Source of the DNA: Argentina anserina
Lineage: Eukaryota; Streptophyta; Magnoliopsida; Rosales; Rosaceae
Direction of reading: 5' to 3'
Assembly (NCBI RefSeq): GCF_933775445.1
Contig: NC_065875.1
Location: 21,637,555 to 21,701,554, forward strand
DNA: 64,000 nucleotides
The stretch's first letter is position 1; each line of letters begins with the position of its first letter. Under the pieces are notes generated by a model. That model did not search any database and was not told where the DNA came from. It saw only the letters and a program-made list of their open reading frames with translations. A program made the position numbers and the translations under genes. Below are positions 1-10,337 of this stretch, in pieces.

Positions 1-149
1 ATACATGTAACTAATATAAGAATCGTGTTAGCTTTGACAGGACACAAGAGATTGATAATGAATTATATCATTATATGGAAATGCTAGCTAAGAAAACAAA
101 TATGATTAAATCCCGTATAGGCTATAGACGTGAGGGCAACATCTAGGAG

Positions 150-310
150 TTGTAATACAACGGAACTAACCCGTTGAAGGATTTCAACGTCAGTTTTGAA
201 TCCACAATATTAGGATTTCTTGAATTCACGAGAAGTTCTGAAATCCACTATGAATATTGAGAGAATTCAAAAGTTTTATAATATGAAAGATGTCTCATAC
301 AACCACAAGA
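150..310 (-). repeat. LTR-like repeat fragment
   Basis: On the minus strand this stretch resembles 54480-54672. Both contain an AACCCGTTG-type block next to a purine/T-rich run and a TTGAATTC/GAATTCAC block in the same order. The other copy carries a TATA-like and an AATAAA-like site, so this is probably the 3' part of an old LTR. Both copies are diverged and no ends or target-site duplication are visible here. The rest of 1-545 shows no gene. Confidence 0.35.
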
Positions 311-547
311 GGTAGCTTAAATACTGAAACGAAACTCTAGGGCGATAACAAAGGTTAATCAAGCATATGGGTTAAAATAAAATAAAATCCAAAATAAAAT
401 CGGAAAACACTAAAATATGTTTTTGAGGGTCTAAACGACGTTGGATGCAAACTTACGAGTTTGATTTCTGAAGAAGAGGAACCTAGATCCATTGAATTTC
501 ATTCAGAAGAGGAACATCCCAAAAAAGCACCCACATCGTAGCAAAGC

Positions 548-735
548 TACGAGTTTGATTTCTGGTAGGGCTCGTCAACAGGCCCGGCTCGGCCCGGCCA
601 TGAGTGGCGGGTCCGGGCCGGGTATTTTTACAAATCCGAAGATCAAAGCCCGCCCACCTAAGGCGGGCCTTGCGGGTTTTTGTGGGTCGGGCCTTACTGA
701 CTTTTATGGGCCGAGACTTGCGGGCTTATATTAGA
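548..735. repeat. GGGCCGGG-rich repeat end (left)
   Basis: A GC-rich block with repeated GGCCCGG/CCGGGCC words stands out from AT-rich surroundings. A similar block lies at 3358-3510, beyond a tandem array, and another at 63530-64000. The outer edges (TAGGGCTCG here, and the complement of CACACCTCTA at about 3400) look like weak terminal inverted repeats. The two blocks may therefore be ends of one hAT-like non-autonomous element with later nested insertions. This assignment is inference. Confidence 0.35.
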
Positions 736-806
736 AAAAAATATATATAATACTCTAATTTAAGGATTTGAAACAATAAAAGAATTATTACAAAACATCC
801 TAAAAA

Positions 807-1350
807 TAGGGGTGGGCATAAAAAACGAAAATCTCGATCTCATCCCGAAATTCATAGGGACGGGACAAGACGGAGGTCTAAAAACGTTCGTCCCGTTCCG
901 ATCCCGTCTCGTTTCATAATAGTGGGATGTGACGTGGGACGAATACTTTTTATCCCGCTTCGTTCCGTCTCGTCCCACCTTTAATGAAAACTTAAAAAAT
1001 TATTATTATTTGTATTAAAAGGAAACTAATTTATATTCTTAATAACTCCTATATCAACTAAAATGATAATGGTAAATTATAATATTTTGAATATAATATA
1101 TATATTTTTGTTAACTTTTCATTATTGAATGTTACTTTGTTAATGAAAAGTTAAAAATATAGGTTTTTATTTAACTTCATAGGAATGTGGGATTTGTCTC
1201 GTCTCGTCTCGTCCCAACCGGGATTAATCCCGAGTGGGATGCATTCTTAAAAAACCCTCGTCTCGTCCCGATCCCTTCTCAATTCAAAAGAGTGGGATGG
1301 GACGTCGGATGAGCCATGTCCCGTCCCATCTCGTCCCGTGCCCACTCCTA
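807..1350. mobile_element. hAT-like MITE with 8-bp TSD
   Basis: The element starts TAGGGGTGGGCA and ends with the near-perfect inverted copy TGCCCACTCCTA. It is flanked by CCTAAAAA (799-806) and CCTTAAAA (1351-1358), an 8-bp duplication with one mismatch. Size (544 bp), termini and TSD length fit a non-autonomous hAT element. The inside has repeated GGGACGGGA/TCCCGTC words on both arms and no coding capacity. It lies between two GGGCC-rich blocks and so is probably nested in an older repeat. Confidence 0.7.
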
Positions 1351-1383
1351 CCTTAAAAAACGTCACAAATAAATTCTAATTTC

Positions 1384-3335
1384 GAAATATTGTCGATCAA
1401 CACCAATAGATATGATATATATATATATATATATATATTTAAGGACCCTGTAAAAAATTCATCCGTTTTGAAGATGATTTGACCGTCCGTACCTATAATC
1501 AACAAGAAAAATATGTGTTTTCACATAATAAAACCTCATTGACCGGGGTTTTGCCAAATATATTTCTTCATTGTGACCGTGCATGATAGGTACCAAAAAT
1601 AAGGTGATTTCAGATATGCAAACGGCTTTCAGCGTTCACATATTTGTAATAGGTCCTCCCTTAGGGCATATTAGTGGTGTTTTCGATTTACCGGAAATTT
1701 CGACGGTCAAACGAGGTCCGAATTGGATGGAATTTTTACAAGGTCACTAAATATATATACCGATCACATCGTTTGGTGTCGATCGATTCCGAAAAATTTC
1801 CTTCATATAGTCGCTTCACAATGTGATAATTTTATTATAAATCTGATATAAAAGGTTATGCTACATTAATGGATACTTTGGCGATCGACAACTCCAGTTT
1901 GAAATATGGTCGATAGACACCAGTAGATGTCATCGGTATATATATTTAGGAAAACCGTCCGTTTTGGACATGGTTTGACCGTTCGTACCAACGGTCAACT
2001 AAAAAAGAGGCGTTTTGACATATTGAAACTCCATTGACCAGGGCTTTGCCAAATAGATTTCTTTAGTGCGACCGCGCACGATAGGTAACAAAAAATAGGT
2101 GATTTCAGATATGCAAACAGCTTTCGGCGTTCACATCTTTGTAATGGGTCCTCCCTTAGGACATATTAGTGGTGTTTTCGGTTTACCGGAAATTCTGACG
2201 GTCAAACGAGATCCGAATTGAATGAAATTTTTACAGGGTCACTAAATATATATACCGATCACATTGGCTGGTGTCGATCGATCCCGATAAGTTTCCTTCA
2301 TATAGTCACTTAATAATGCGATATTTTATTATAAACCTAATATAAAGGTTATGGTACATTAGTGGACACTTCGACGATCGATAACTCCATTTTGAAATAT
2401 GGTCGATCAACACCAGTAGATGTGATCGGTATATATATTTAGGGAACCCGTAAAAATTTCGTCAGTTTTGGATATTGTTTGACCGTCAGTAAAAAAATGA
2501 GTTTTGACATACTAAATTCCTTATTGACCGGGGCTTTGCCAAATGAGTTTTTATGTGACCGCACACAATCGGTGACAAAAATTAGGTGATTTCAGATATG
2601 CAAACGGTTTTCGGTGTTCGCATTTTGATAATGGGTTTTCCCTTATGCATATTAGTGTTTTTTCGGTTTACCGGAAATTTTGATGGTTAAACGAGGTCCG
2701 AATTGGATGAAATTTTTACAGGGTCACTAAATATATATATCGATCACATCGGCTTGTGTCGATCGATCCCAAGAAGTTTCATTCATATAGTTGCTTCATA
2801 ATGCGATAGTTTTATTATAAACCTAATATAAAAGGTTGAGATACATTAGTGGACACTTCGGCGATCGATAACTCAATTTTGAAATATAGTCGATCGACAT
2901 TAGTAGATATGATCTGTATATATATTTAGAGAACCCGTAAAAATTTCGTCTGTTTTGGATATTGTTTGACCATCAGTACCTATGGTCAACAAAAAAAACA
3001 TTTTGACATATTAAAATCCTCATTGACCGGAGCTTTGCCAAATTGGTTTTTTTTGTGCGATCACACACAATCGGTGACAAAAATTAGGTGATTTCAGATA
3101 TGCAAATGGCTTTCGATGTTCGCATTTTGATAATGGGTCTTCCCTTATGACATATTAGTGTTGTTTTCGGTTTACCGGAAATTCCGACGGTCAAACGAGG
3201 TCTGAATTGGATGAAATTTTTACAGGGTCACTAAATATATATACCGATTATATCGACTGGTGTCGATTGATCCCGAGAAGTTTCATTCATATAGTTGTTT
3301 CATAATGCGATAGTTTTATTCTAAACCTAATAAAA
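1384..3335. repeat. Tandem array of ~490-bp units, about four copies
   Basis: The same anchor (GAAATAT followed by a GTCGAT-like word) recurs at 1384, 1901, 2394 and 2881. A second anchor (TTTACCGGAAATT) recurs near 1688, 2183, 2668 and 3172, so the period is about 485-517 bp. Each unit also has TCGATCGAT(C/T)CC and an ATATATATACCGAT tract. Units differ by substitutions and small indels, so the array is not fresh. No ORF is conserved between units. Confidence 0.8.
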
Positions 3336-3357
3336 TATGTATGTATAATATTGTATT

Positions 3358-3510
3358 ATTTGGCGGGTTTTTACGGGCCGGGCCAGGTTTCACACCTCTA
3401 ATCTAAGCCCGGCCCTCTACCCATGGATGCGGAGTTTGGTGGGCTTTCTCGCGGGCCGGGCCGGGTAAAAACCCATCGGACTTGCGGGTCTCTGCGGGTT
3501 ATTCGGATTC
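3358..3510. repeat. GGGCCGGG-rich repeat end (right)
   Basis: Counterpart of the GC-rich block at 548-735, with GGGCCGGGCC words. It follows the tandem array directly and is probably the other end of the same disrupted element. From about 3540 to 3946 nothing recognisable is seen. Confidence 0.35.
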
Positions 3511-3946
3511 GCGAACTAAATGATAAGGCCTAATTTATGACACCTTCCTTTTTGGAAAATGTATCATTCGCCCTATTATGAGCTCGTAACCCCAACATGA
3601 ACAATATCAGCCTTCAATTTCTTACGTCGGTCCATTTGCTCTTCGATTCTTCGTATTATCTGTTCTACATCAAGTTGTATGGTTTGCTAGCTAGCTCTGC
3701 GTGGTTTTCTGAATCGCCTCGATTTGTATATCTGATCAATCAAAAATAATTTGATGCATGGTCGCTGGTAGTGTCCTATCTATTGATTAATGGAGAATAA
3801 GCAGATAAGGAACCCTGAAAGTGACTGAGATCGACCGATCCATATCTTTCCCGACCCTTCGGTAATCATCATGTAATTTAAAAAGGCGTATATATTAAGC
3901 GTTAGGTTACTTGAATTGTATACTCATATGGTCATATATATGACAT

Positions 3947-4131
3947 TGTTTGAGGATGAAATACTTGTATATTATTGAATGATATGAGGGCCTATATATA
4001 GGCATTTACAACACCACAATCCCGTAGGATTCGGAGTCCTAATCTACTACGGAGATGCTAATCTATCTCCTAACAGGAAACCTATTAGGCTAAGACACAC
4101 ACAAGGGTAGAATAGTAATTCTCCCGGAACA
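3947..4131 (-). repeat. 3' LTR of copia element 1
   Basis: 185 bp, TG...CA, about 99% identical to 11046-11230. It has a CTATATATAG palindrome that can serve as a TATA box. It is the 3' LTR because the coding strand is minus and the polypurine tract lies on its inner side. Confidence 0.92.
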
Positions 4132-4318
4132 CTCCCCCTTGTGTCGCATGCCTAGGTTGCATGGTGCACACATCGTTGCCTCGGTAAAAACCTTGTCAAG
4201 CAAAACAAAAACCTCTTAGGTAAAACAAAAGCTTGATCGAAGGGAAAAAGAGCACAACGCACCAACTACTTAAGGATCTTAACATGTGATGTAGACTCCC
4301 CCTGAAGTCTACCAAACT

Positions 4319-4996
4319 CTAGTGTTCCGATAAACGACGCATGCCAATGCTCTTCACATGTTTCACAAAAGTAGATTTAGGCAAAGACTTAGTGAACAAA
4401 TCCGCAACATTGGATTCTGAACTCACTTGATTGATCTGAACATTCAAGAACTTCTGTTGTTGAACGTTGTAGAAGAATTTAGGCGAAATATGCTTGGTGT
4501 TGTCTCCCTTGATGAAACCTAACTTCGTCTGCTCTATGCAAGCAGCATTATCTTCATAAATGCACGTAGGTTGATCAGTTGTAGAGACTAATCCACAAGA
4601 ATCACGAATATGGCGAACAAGTGATCGTAGCCAAACACATTCTTTCACTGCTTCATGGAGAGCGATGATCTCCGCGTGATTCGAAGAAGTAGCAACAAGA
4701 GATTGCTTTGTGGATCTCCAAGATATCGCCGTATTCCCAATGGTAAACACATAACCGGTTTGAGAACGAGCCTTGTGAGGGTCAGAGAGGTACCCTGCGT
4801 CGGCATAACCAACTAACAAGTTGTTTGGAGTCTTTGCATCGGGGGAAAGAGCTGCACGGGACCAGTTGCTGCTCTCGGCACCGCGCACGGTCTCCACGCC
4901 ATGGCGGCCGGCGGATCGCTGCGGCGTACGGCGGCAAGGCCGGGGTCGGCGACGGCGGTGGTGTGGGGAGATACCGTGGCGGTGTTCTCTCTGCAA
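4319..4996 (-). CDS. copia element 1: RNase H block of pol (frame-shifted)
   Basis: This is the C-terminal block of a copia polyprotein. From about residue 50 it reads as a copia RNase H (VGYADAGYLSDPHKARSQTG, then ISWRSTKQSLVATSS and a HAEIIALHEA helix) and ends with SKSLPKSTF-like residues typical of the pol terminus. RNase H removes the RNA strand of the RNA:DNA hybrid in reverse transcription. The first ~50 residues are a GC-rich stretch read in the wrong frame. The block is in a different frame from the RT block upstream. The break lies near a C run at about 4846-4850, where loss of one C would account for it, so a real mutation or an assembly error are both possible. Confidence 0.8.
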   Translation of the reverse strand: MQREHRHGISPHHRRRRPRPCRRTPQRSAGRHGVETVRGAESSNWSRAALSPDAKTPNNLLVGYADAGYLSDPHKARSQTGYVFTIGNTAISWRSTKQSLVATSSNHAEIIALHEAVKECVWLRSLVRHIRDSCGLVSTTDQPTCIYEDNAACIEQTKLGFIKGDNTKHISPKFFYNVQQQKFLNVQINQVSSESNVADLFTKSLPKSTFVKHVKSIGMRRLSEH

Positions 4997-6435
4997 TAGG
5001 GGTAGAACAATCCCATGTCAATGGAACCTTTCAAGTATCGAAACAAATGCTTGATTCCATTCCAATGACGTAGCGTAGGTGCGGAGCTAAATCTAGCCAA
5101 TAAGTTCACTGCGAAAGATATGTCCGGTCTAGTGCATTGAGCAAGATACAATAGTGCCCCAATCGCACTAAGGTATGGAACTTCAAGACCAAGAACGTCT
5201 TCATCATCCTCTTTAGGACGGAAGGGATCCTTCTTGATATCTAGACTTCGGACGACCATGGGAGTAGACAATGGACTGCATAGATCCATATTGAAACGTC
5301 GAAGCATCTTCTGCGTGTAATTTGACTGATGCACTAAGATGCCGTCGGCCCTATGCACAAGCTCAAGGCCGAGACAGAATTTCGTCCTCCCTTGGTCTTT
5401 CATCTCAAATTCCGACTTCAAATAAGACACGGTCTCTTCAATCTCATCAAGAGTACCGATTATGTTCATGTCATCAACGTAGACCGCAACGATGACGAAT
5501 CCGGAATTTGTCTTTCGTATGAACACGCATGGGCATAGTTCATCATTCTTGTAACCCCTTCTCACCAAGTATTGATGCAACCAATTGTACCACATTCTTC
5601 CGGATTGCTTTAACCCGTACAATGAACGACGTAATCTGACTGCATGAGCACTCCGTGGTCTGGAGGCACTTGATGGAGGTAAAAGTAGTCCCTCAGGAGC
5701 TTTCATGTATATCTCTGCGTCAAGATCCCCATAGAGATAACCTGTGACCACATCCATAAGCTGCATGTTTAGTCTTTCGGACACTACCAGACTAATAAGG
5801 TAGCGGAAGGTAATGATGTCCATAACAGGAGAATAAGTCTCTTCATAGTCAATACCAGGTCGTTGTGAGAATCCTTGCGCCACGAGTCTTGCCTTATAAC
5901 GCACGATCTCGTTCATCTCATTACGCTTACGAACGAAGACCCATTTATGTCCAACAGGTTTGACATCTCTTGGAGTCAATTCAACCTTTCCGAAGACTTC
6001 TCGCTTCGCTAATGAGTCAAGTTCTGCATGGATTGCTTCCTTCCACTTCGGCCAATCTGCTCTGCGTTCGCATTCAGCTACAGAGCGAGGTTCAACGTCG
6101 TCTTCAGATATGATCTCAAGTGCGACGGAATAAGCGAAAACGTCATCAATGCATGTAGTGGCTCGGTTTCGGACCGACTGCTCACTTATGTAGTTCACTA
6201 AGATTTCGTTGTTCTCTGGCATCAAACAAGGTTCCATAGCGTCCCATGGAAACACTTGAGTTGATTCATGGACATAGCTGTAATCAGAGACAACTTCATA
6301 CGATGGTGATTCATCGTTGATGACGCGCTGTGCCTTAGTCATTTGCTTCTTTCTAGGTTTTGAATCCCTAGAGTTTATCGGTCTCCCCCTTTTTCTTTGA
6401 GTAGCCGAGGCCGAAGCTGCTCCATGCCGGGCCAT
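4813..6435 (-). CDS. copia element 1: reverse transcriptase block of pol
   Basis: An open block of about 540 codons. It starts with an integrase-tail motif (QRKRGRPINSRDSKPRK) and continues into a full copia RT: KWVFVRKRNE, RYKARLVAQGFSQRPGIDYE, MDVVTGYLYGDLDAEIYMK, the YGLKQSGRMWY motif, and the catalytic AVYVDDM around residue 320. Next come the connection region (MLRRFNMDLCSPLSTPM) and HWNGIKHLFRYLKGSIDMGL. The last ~60 residues are GC-rich and out of frame with the following RNase H. Its first 20 codons overlap the integrase block in another frame. RT motifs are intact, so the enzyme domain looks recently functional. Confidence 0.88.
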   Translation of the reverse strand: MARHGAASASATQRKRGRPINSRDSKPRKKQMTKAQRVINDESPSYEVVSDYSYVHESTQVFPWDAMEPCLMPENNEILVNYISEQSVRNRATTCIDDVFAYSVALEIISEDDVEPRSVAECERRADWPKWKEAIHAELDSLAKREVFGKVELTPRDVKPVGHKWVFVRKRNEMNEIVRYKARLVAQGFSQRPGIDYEETYSPVMDIITFRYLISLVVSERLNMQLMDVVTGYLYGDLDAEIYMKAPEGLLLPPSSASRPRSAHAVRLRRSLYGLKQSGRMWYNWLHQYLVRRGYKNDELCPCVFIRKTNSGFVIVAVYVDDMNIIGTLDEIEETVSYLKSEFEMKDQGRTKFCLGLELVHRADGILVHQSNYTQKMLRRFNMDLCSPLSTPMVVRSLDIKKDPFRPKEDDEDVLGLEVPYLSAIGALLYLAQCTRPDISFAVNLLARFSSAPTLRHWNGIKHLFRYLKGSIDMGLFYPYCRENTATVSPHTTAVADPGLAAVRRSDPPAAMAWRPCAVPRAATGPVQLFPPMQRLQTTC

Positions 6436-8303
6436 CTCAGCATCGTCGCCACAAGGGGCGCCGGCAACACCACGGCGTACGGTGGTGCCGCCGTCGGCCT
6501 CCGTCCCACTGTCAGGGGCGGTGCCACGTTGCTAGGTCCAGGAGCTTGTCTTCCACGCCCGTATTTCGGGACATCCAACCGTGCCGGTACGTTCGCAGCG
6601 GGTATGTTTGATCTCGTCACTTTAGCAATATCTACAAAGCCGTCGGGCATCGAATCCGCGACTTTCTGGAGGTCGATAATGCGTTGCACTTCTAACTCAC
6701 TTTGAGCAGTGCGGGGATCATAATGAGACATAGTGGGGACACAGCACGTCAATTCCTGACGTTCATTTGGAATGATAACATTCCCATCTCCCCCTAACGA
6801 CGGGAAACATGTCTCATCAAAGTGACAATCTGCAAATCTTGCAGTAAAGAGATCTCCGGTGGTTGGTTCTAAGTAGCGGACAATCGTTGGGGAATTATAG
6901 CCAACATAGATACCTAATCGTCTCTGAGGACCCATCTTAGTACGTAGCAGAGGCGTAATAGGCACATAAACGGCGCAACCAAAGATGCGTAAGTGTGAAA
7001 TATTGGGTTCGTAACCAGTGACCATCTGGTACGCACTAAACGCTTGGTTAACCGCGGGTCGGAAACGAATAAGTGTCGCTGCATGCAACACTGCATATCC
7101 CCACGCAGAGACCGGCAGGTTAGTACCCATAACCATTTCCCGAGCAACAAGCTGAATACGCTTGATGGTAGCCTCTGCTAGACCGTTCTGTGAATGAACA
7201 TGAGGAACGAGATGTTCAACTTCGATCCCAATAGATATGCAGTAATCATCAAAAGTTTTGGAGGTGAATTCTCCAACATTATCCAAACGAATGGATTTGA
7301 TAGTATAATCGGGGTGGTGAGCCCGAAGTTTGATGATCTCAGCTAATAACTTAGCAAATGCAGCATTCCTTGTGGATAGCAATGCGACGTGTGACCAACG
7401 CGTCGATGCATCAACCAATACCATAAAATATCGAAAAGGTCCGCATTCTGGTTGAATAGGTCCACAAATGTCACCTTGGATACGTTGTAAGAATGGAATG
7501 TTCTCGGTTGAAGCCTTAGCAAAAGAATGACTTCCTTGAAATTTAGCAAGAGAACAAGCTTTGCAAAACGAGCGATGGGCATCAGAAATTGCCATGGAGG
7601 CATGTGAAAGCACGGGAGGCATCACAAGCTCCTGTGAAGGAGGGGATGCCGCCACCGACGGCATGAAAGCCGAGGAGCTGCCGAGTGGGGCATGCTCGGC
7701 CGCACCATGCGGTGCATGGGTAGGCACGGCCTCACCGTGCGGAGCACGGGTGAGGTGATCCTCCAATCGCTTCCGGGACTTGAAAAATGGATGACCATGT
7801 GAATTCTTAAGAATTCTAATCATCATATCACGTCCAGGGTGCCCGAGACGGGCATGCCAAAGCATATAAGAGTCCGAATCACAAAAGTTGCGTTCAACCG
7901 CATATGATTCAAAGATCCGAATGGAAGTAAGATACAAACCATTCCCAAGACTCTTCATCTTCTCTAAGATGCGGCGATGACCTGCTTTCTCAGAGGTAAC
8001 GCAAAGATATTCCTCTCCATTCTCAACATAAGTATCGAGGTGAAAACCATTGGCACATATGTCCTTAAAACTTAGCAAGGTGCGGGGAGACTTCGGCGCA
8101 TAAAGAGCGTCTACGACGTTAAGAGTCGTACCATTAGGCAACATGAAAGAAGCAGTGCCTCTTCCTTGAATGATGAATTTCGAGCCAATCATTGTAGTCA
8201 TCGAAGAAGTCGAAAACACTAGATCCGTGAACAACTGCCTGTGCCGTAGGACAGTGTGGGTGGTTCCGCAATCAGCTAGACATTCGATTTCACCGCGGGA
8301 CAT
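6375..8303 (-). CDS. copia element 1: protease-integrase block of pol
   Basis: The start ATG directly follows a strong splice acceptor (TTTTGTAG). The first residues hold the aspartic protease active site (ADCGTTHTVL). A GAG-pre-integrase region with the His pair of an HHCC finger (LWHARLGHPG) and the Cys pair (FCKACSLAK) follows, then the integrase core with GDICGP, the RLDNVGEFTS Asp and the NGLAEA Glu. The C-terminal part has GYEPNISHLRIFGC and the ARFADCHFDE motif. The block is in the same frame as gag but separated from it by a ~960-bp spacer. A GC-rich linker (about 7600-7760) sits between the two halves of the zinc finger. Frame is lost in another GC-rich stretch near 6400-6560. Confidence 0.88.
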   Translation of the reverse strand: MSRGEIECLADCGTTHTVLRHRQLFTDLVFSTSSMTTMIGSKFIIQGRGTASFMLPNGTTLNVVDALYAPKSPRTLLSFKDICANGFHLDTYVENGEEYLCVTSEKAGHRRILEKMKSLGNGLYLTSIRIFESYAVERNFCDSDSYMLWHARLGHPGRDMMIRILKNSHGHPFFKSRKRLEDHLTRAPHGEAVPTHAPHGAAEHAPLGSSSAFMPSVAASPPSQELVMPPVLSHASMAISDAHRSFCKACSLAKFQGSHSFAKASTENIPFLQRIQGDICGPIQPECGPFRYFMVLVDASTRWSHVALLSTRNAAFAKLLAEIIKLRAHHPDYTIKSIRLDNVGEFTSKTFDDYCISIGIEVEHLVPHVHSQNGLAEATIKRIQLVAREMVMGTNLPVSAWGYAVLHAATLIRFRPAVNQAFSAYQMVTGYEPNISHLRIFGCAVYVPITPLLRTKMGPQRRLGIYVGYNSPTIVRYLEPTTGDLFTARFADCHFDETCFPSLGGDGNVIIPNERQELTCCVPTMSHYDPRTAQSELEVQRIIDLQKVADSMPDGFVDIAKVTRSNIPAANVPARLDVPKYGRGRQAPGPSNVAPPLTVGRRPTAAPPYAVVLPAPLVATMLRWPGMEQLRPRLLKEKGGDR

Positions 8304-9269
8304 CTACAAAATGACAATTAAGAGAGTCAGCGACACGGGAACAATTCTATACAATACGCCGTAGGATATTGTAAGAATGGGAATCGGAACGAAGGTCGAT
8401 CCCATCGAATGTATCACATGGCAATAGTACTACATTCTTCAACTAAAGAGTTGGAAATCATGGTATTGAAGCAGTGAAATACCAAACAGTAAACTAGGGT
8501 GGTATAAACCATCCAAAAATAGTGTGGTAACACACACAAAGAGTACCGGTGAGTGCATATAACAGACTTGGAGAAAATCCGAAAAACAAACCGGGAAACC
8601 ATGTCAAAAGAACTCTAAACCGGGTGAATTTTGGACGTGGAAAACGTGGCAGCAGGGGCTGCTGCAATATGCCGGAAGAATCACGAGAAAACGACGAAAA
8701 AATCATCGAAAAACTCGGTGGAAAACCGGCGGCACCTATTGCCGGAAAAACCGGCCGGCGGCTGTCGAAACTGGCCGGTATGGAGGCCGGGACTTCAGGT
8801 CCGACAGGGGACGCCGGCAGGAACCGAGTGGCGGTGCCGGAAACGCCGGGAAATGGCCGGAAGACGGCGAATATGCCGGCAAAACGTGCCGGAAACGCCA
8901 GAATAGTAACCGGGGCCGGCCAAGGCAAAACGACGTCGTTTTCGACGTTCCGAGGTTTGTTTTCCGAATTTTAAGTTGCAAATTCACAATGTAGTGCTAT
9001 TGGGGTCCCATGTGACCCAAAAAGCGTCCAATTTAAAAACCACGTGAGTTGCACACGTTGATCATCATTCTAAGTGTCGGATAAATAAAATTCTCAAAGA
9101 GATCGTCTTGTAAGCAAGAATTGAGAAATTTTATTGAATGCCAATCTTTAATACATCACACATAAACTTCTAATTCCAAAATCAAAAGACTATTACAAAT
9201 TCAATGAAAATAACAATGACGGTCGGCCATAACAATACTTGAATCATAAAGCTAAAGAAGCTAAAACGA
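8304..9269 (-). other. gag-pol spacer of copia element 1, probably intronic or a gag 3' UTR
   Basis: This 966-bp stretch separates the gag stop codon from the pol ATG, although most plant copia elements have one continuous gag-pol frame. On the minus strand it begins with an AT-rich part holding AATAAA (about 9140), followed by a CpG-rich block (8640-8935) of CCGG words. It ends with CTGAC, a pyrimidine-rich run and TTTTGTAG directly before the pol ATG: a textbook branch site and acceptor. A clear donor was not fixed; GTATTG about 40 bp after the gag stop is the best seen. The layout fits a short gag mRNA with its own 3' end and a spliced pol message, which is inference. Confidence 0.6.
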
Positions 9270-10337
9270 CTAATCAAAGTCGGGAGTATCCATGGTAGCA
9301 ACCGGAGGCCTAGCTTTAGAAGCAAGGGGCTCGGGTTTCATGGAGATATGGTGAGTCTCGATCTCATGGTCCTCATCCACATGATTCGATTCGGGTTGTA
9401 GAAACTTCTTGTAGGTGGAGTAAGCCTTGATCATCTCTTTGCTAGCGCGACAATCGCGATTAAAGTGCTTAAAGGAGCCACATTTGAAGCATGAAGACTT
9501 GCCATTACTGGAAGTGGAGGCATTAGGAGGCGCACGGCCTCCTTGGAGTGTGGGACGGGTACGGCCTCCCCCTGAGGGTGCGGTGCCGCCACCATCACGG
9601 GTCCATGTATTGGACCGAGGCCGAGGTCGGCCTTGTTGCCTCCCACCACGAGAGTTGTTATTTTGGTGCTGATATGGAGCGTTCCTAGATTGATTCTTTT
9701 GCTTAGGACCTTTCCCATAGTTAGACTGTGGCGTAGAAATTCTTTTAGTGCCAACAGGTCTATTGTTGTTGTTGAGGAGAATCTCAGAATGTCTCTCCTT
9801 CTTAGCTAAGAGTGCCATTAGGTCGGCAAAAGACCGGATCTTCCCTTCCTCTACATGAGTGTGGTACGTATGAGCTTGAACCTCATAGTTGATTGGAAAC
9901 GTGTCCAATGTCTTATTGAGAAGATCTAGGTCGGTCTTGATGACACCAACGGTGCCAAGATCGGATTGCAAGTATAGCATATCCTGATTGAAATCATCCA
10001 CTCTCTTATAGTCCAATAGACGGATGTTGTCCCATCTAACGGTCAATTCAGGAAGAAGCTTATCATGAACGTTGGTGTACCGCAAGCGTAGTTTGTCCCA
10101 TAATTCTTTAGGATCTTTTGCGTTCAAGTATTGCCTCTTGAGAGTTACATGGATGTGACGTCTCATAAAGATGAGAGTCTGAGTCTTAGCCATAGGTGGG
10201 AAATCAGCAGGAGGGTCGGCAAACATGCCTTCAATCCCTCGGCTCTCGAACGCGAGTTCCATGTCGGAAACCCAGCGGTGGTATTCCTTTCCTTCTAGAT
10301 CGAGAAGGCCAAATTCTGGTCGAGATGGCGATGACAT
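9270..10337 (-). CDS. gag: copia element 1: Gag
   Basis: A 355-residue capsid-type polyprotein with its own stop. The N-terminal part (YHRWVSDMELAFESRG, then ELWDKLRLRYTN) matches the plant copia gag UBN2 fold. A basic Asn/Gly/Arg-rich linker follows, then an intact CCHC zinc knuckle (CFKCGSFKHFNRDC, spacing C-x2-C-x4-H-x4-C) at about residues 283-296. Gag packages the element RNA into virus-like particles in the cytoplasm. The start is the first ATG after the leader, preceded by a long GC-rich 5' region. A Gly/Pro-rich insert (GGGTAPSGGGRTRP) sits before the knuckle and is part of the element's GC-rich linkers. Same frame as the protease block. Confidence 0.88.
   Translation of the reverse strand: MSSPSRPEFGLLDLEGKEYHRWVSDMELAFESRGIEGMFADPPADFPPMAKTQTLIFMRRHIHVTLKRQYLNAKDPKELWDKLRLRYTNVHDKLLPELTVRWDNIRLLDYKRVDDFNQDMLYLQSDLGTVGVIKTDLDLLNKTLDTFPINYEVQAHTYHTHVEEGKIRSFADLMALLAKKERHSEILLNNNNRPVGTKRISTPQSNYGKGPKQKNQSRNAPYQHQNNNSRGGRQQGRPRPRSNTWTRDGGGTAPSGGGRTRPTLQGGRAPPNASTSSNGKSSCFKCGSFKHFNRDCRASKEMIKAYSTYKKFLQPESNHVDEDHEIETHHISMKPEPLASKARPPVATMDTPDFD

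Noticed and set aside
1384..3335. CRISPR-like array
   Set aside because: Units are ~490 bp with no short repeat-spacer pattern; plant nuclear DNA.
4821..5073. ORFs on the plus strand opposite RT/RNase H
   Set aside because: They are shadows of the GC-rich linker in the copia element.
8494..8928. 144-codon ORF in the copia spacer (minus)
   Set aside because: Pro/Phe/Ser-rich low complexity produced by the CCGG-rich block; no domain, and the same DNA is open on the plus strand too.
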